Shown here one piece after another: positions 6,891 to 7,668 of a stretch of DNA of 7,668 bases. A program made the position numbers and the translations under genes. The notes under the pieces were generated by a model. The model worked only from the letters and a program-made list of their open reading frames with translations. It did no database searches and was not told the origin of the DNA. Source of the stretch: an uncultured Collinsella sp. (lineage in GTDB: Bacteria > Actinomycetota > Coriobacteriia > Coriobacteriales > Coriobacteriaceae). The first letter of the stretch is position 1; the number at the start of each line of letters is the position of its first letter. The stretch lies in the NCBI GenBank assembly GCA_900551655.1, contig URWM01000068.1:1-7668 (forward strand), given 5' to 3'.

Positions 6891-6925
6891 CAAAGGCGCC
6901 GGAGCCGACCACGGCCCCGGCGCCT
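6891..6925 (-). terminator. Strong GC-rich hairpin: terminator of the DUF4097 gene
   Basis: AGGCGCCGG (6894-6902) and CCGGCGCCT (6917-6925) form a perfect 9-bp stem. Inside, after one A/C mismatch, GCCG (6904-6907) pairs with CGGC (6912-6915) around the tetraloop ACCA. On the minus strand the stem runs into a short T-rich tail, TTTGCCTTT. It lies 48 bases after the DUF4097 stop and 20 bases before elp3. The stem is very stable, but the T-tract is interrupted, so termination may be partial or leaky. Confidence 0.65.
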
Positions 6926-6938
6926 CCATCAAAGAGCG

Positions 6939-6968
6939 CGGCTATGGTTTATAAGTCTTCGATAGCCG
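6939..6968. repeat. 7-bp inverted repeat in the DUF4097-elp3 gap
   Basis: CGGCTAT (6939-6945) and ATAGCCG (6962-6968) are complementary around a 16-base AT-rich loop that contains the candidate TATAAA -10 box. It could be a second RNA hairpin in the DUF4097 3' untranslated region or an operator over the promoter candidate. Nothing in the window distinguishes these. Confidence 0.35.
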
Positions 6969-6976
6969 TCTGTCAC
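6948..6976 (-). promoter_or_regulatory. Candidate sigma-70-type promoter upstream of elp3
   Basis: On the minus strand GTGACA (6976-6971, five of six matches to TTGACA) is separated by exactly 17 bases from TATAAA (6953-6948, five of six to TATAAT). The predicted start is near 6941. The -35 overlaps the DUF4097 stop codon. A transcript from here would carry the strong hairpin at 6894-6925 in its leader of about 67 bases. Confidence 0.4.
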
Positions 6977-7629
6977 TCCGGATCAAACGACATGTCGCCC
7001 GAACCGACCTTAAAACGATACGTGGCAGACTTATCGCCGTTATCGAATTCAAGATTCAAAATGGTCTCGCCGTCGTAGCCAAGCGGAAGGAAATCGCTCT
7101 CGAAGTCGCCGCTACCCAGGGTAAGGCTCGCCTTAAAGCCCGTCGAGTTCGGAACCGTCATCTCCACATCGCCCGAACCGACCTTGGCATTCAGGGTGTC
7201 GGTCACGGTGCCCGCAAACTCAACGTCTCCCGAGTCCAGCGTTACATCCAGATCGTGACACGCAATGTCCGCGACCGTCAGGTCTCCCGACCCCACGTTT
7301 GTCGTAATGCCCATCATGTTATCGGCAAGTTCACGCGGCAGTTCAATGGTGACCTTACGATCAAGGGCGCGCTCGTCATCGCAGTCGAACTGGCTAATCT
7401 TGAGTGTAGAGCCCTCAATCTTGGCCAGATCCTGAGTGGCGGCATCGGAAGCAGACGCCCCCTTTGCAACATGCCCGCTTTCGATGACACGTACCGGTCC
7501 GCCAGAGACACGTTTAACCTCGACCGTCCCCGACGTCACGTCCAAGTCAAGCGATGTGAACGCGTCGGCATCAAACGTTTCGCTCGAAAGCTGTTGAGGC
7601 CGAGCGGAATAGTTACCGCTATTCAAAGA
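6973..7629 (-). CDS. DUF4097 family beta-repeat protein, 5' truncated by the contig end
   Basis: The frame holds 218 genomic residues ending at TGA 6975-6973. The N-terminus is missing because the contig ends. Translation into the adapter adds an artefactual MYKRQ start that is not part of the protein. The body is built of short beta-strand repeats marked by SGD turns: VGSGD near 112-116, LDSGD at 131-135, VGSGD at 150-154, LGSGD at 171-175 and VGSGD at 208-212 of the fragment. That pattern is the hallmark of the DUF4097 (putative adhesin-like) family, which forms a right-handed beta-helix-like stack and usually carries an N-terminal membrane anchor. Its molecular function is unknown; DUF4097 genes often neighbour DUF1700/PadR or envelope-stress genes, but that flank lies outside the window. 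At the DNA level a 17-bp stretch encoding one turn is repeated exactly (6995-7011 and 7169-7185). A hairpin terminator follows the gene. Confidence 0.85.
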   Translation of the reverse strand, partial: SLNSGNYSARPQQLSSETFDADAFTSLDLDVTSGTVEVKRVSGGPVRVIESGHVAKGASASDAATQDLAKIEGSTLKISQFDCDDERALDRKVTIELPRELADNMMGITTNVGSGDLTVADIACHDLDVTLDSGDVEFAGTVTDTLNAKVGSGDVEMTVPNSTGFKASLTLGSGDFESDFLPLGYDGETILNLEFDNGDKSATYRFKVGSGDMSFDPE

Positions 7630-7668
7630 CTGTCTCTTATACACATCTGACGCTGCCGACGAAGGCTT
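7630..7668 (-). other. Illumina Nextera adapter, inverted copy (not genomic)
   Basis: CTGTCTCTTATACACATCT (7630-7648) is the reverse-complement Tn5 mosaic end. GACGCTGCCGACGA (7649-7662) is the read-1 adapter, and AGGCTT (7663-7668) is the first six bases of the reverse complement of the same i5 index seen at 4-11. Genomic sequence ends at 7629. With the left adapter this makes a perfect terminal inverted repeat that is purely a library product. Confidence 0.98.

Noticed and set aside
45..7629. tRNA, rRNA, CRISPR array or riboswitch
   Set aside because: None found. The longest gaps are under 120 bases and hold only the palindromes and promoter candidates listed.
1..7668. Terminal inverted repeats at both ends, suggesting a composite transposon or complete mobile element
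   Set aside because: The repeats are Nextera adapter with mosaic end and index. There is no transposase in the window.

Overview
The window is a 7,585-base piece of bacterial chromosome (45-7629) flanked on both sides by sequencing-library adapter. The outer 44 bases on the left and 39 on the right are Illumina Nextera read-1 adapter in inverted orientation, including an i5 index, and are not genomic. The insert is GC-rich, densely coded and has short gaps. Protein character (a bacterial-type Elp3, a spermidine-synthase-like protein, a DUF4097 protein) and base composition suggest a gut actinobacterium of the class Coriobacteriia, perhaps Collinsella. That assignment is from general familiarity, not a search.

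Left half, plus strand (46-4059): three co-oriented genes. They are the last 51 codons of a protein that looks like a TerB-C domain protein, a complete P-loop ATPase of the BrxC/BrxD (DUF2791) type, and a complete Lhr/BrxHI-like superfamily 2 helicase. TerB protein + ATPase + helicase is the composition of the anti-phage system described as Shango, and this is the main biological content of the window. The first two genes overlap by 8 bases (ATGAGTGA). The helicase follows after 116 bases that hold a perfect 10-bp inverted repeat with a T-run (terminator or REP-like element), and it has its own strong ribosome binding site. No BREX core gene (pglX, pglZ, brxL) lies in the window.

Right half, minus strand (7629-4088): a DUF4097 surface/adhesin-like beta-repeat protein cut by the right contig end, then elp3 (tRNA wobble-uridine radical SAM/acetyltransferase enzyme), then a membrane-anchored spermidine-synthase-like protein whose ATG directly abuts the elp3 stop codon. 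A strong GC-rich hairpin lies between the DUF4097 gene and elp3, together with two alternative elp3 promoter candidates, one of which would give a leaderless mRNA. The two halves converge with a 28-base gap, so the defence-like cluster sits tail to tail against an apparently housekeeping operon.

No tRNA, rRNA, CRISPR array, integrase or transposase was seen, and no gene-free stretch exceeds 120 bases.
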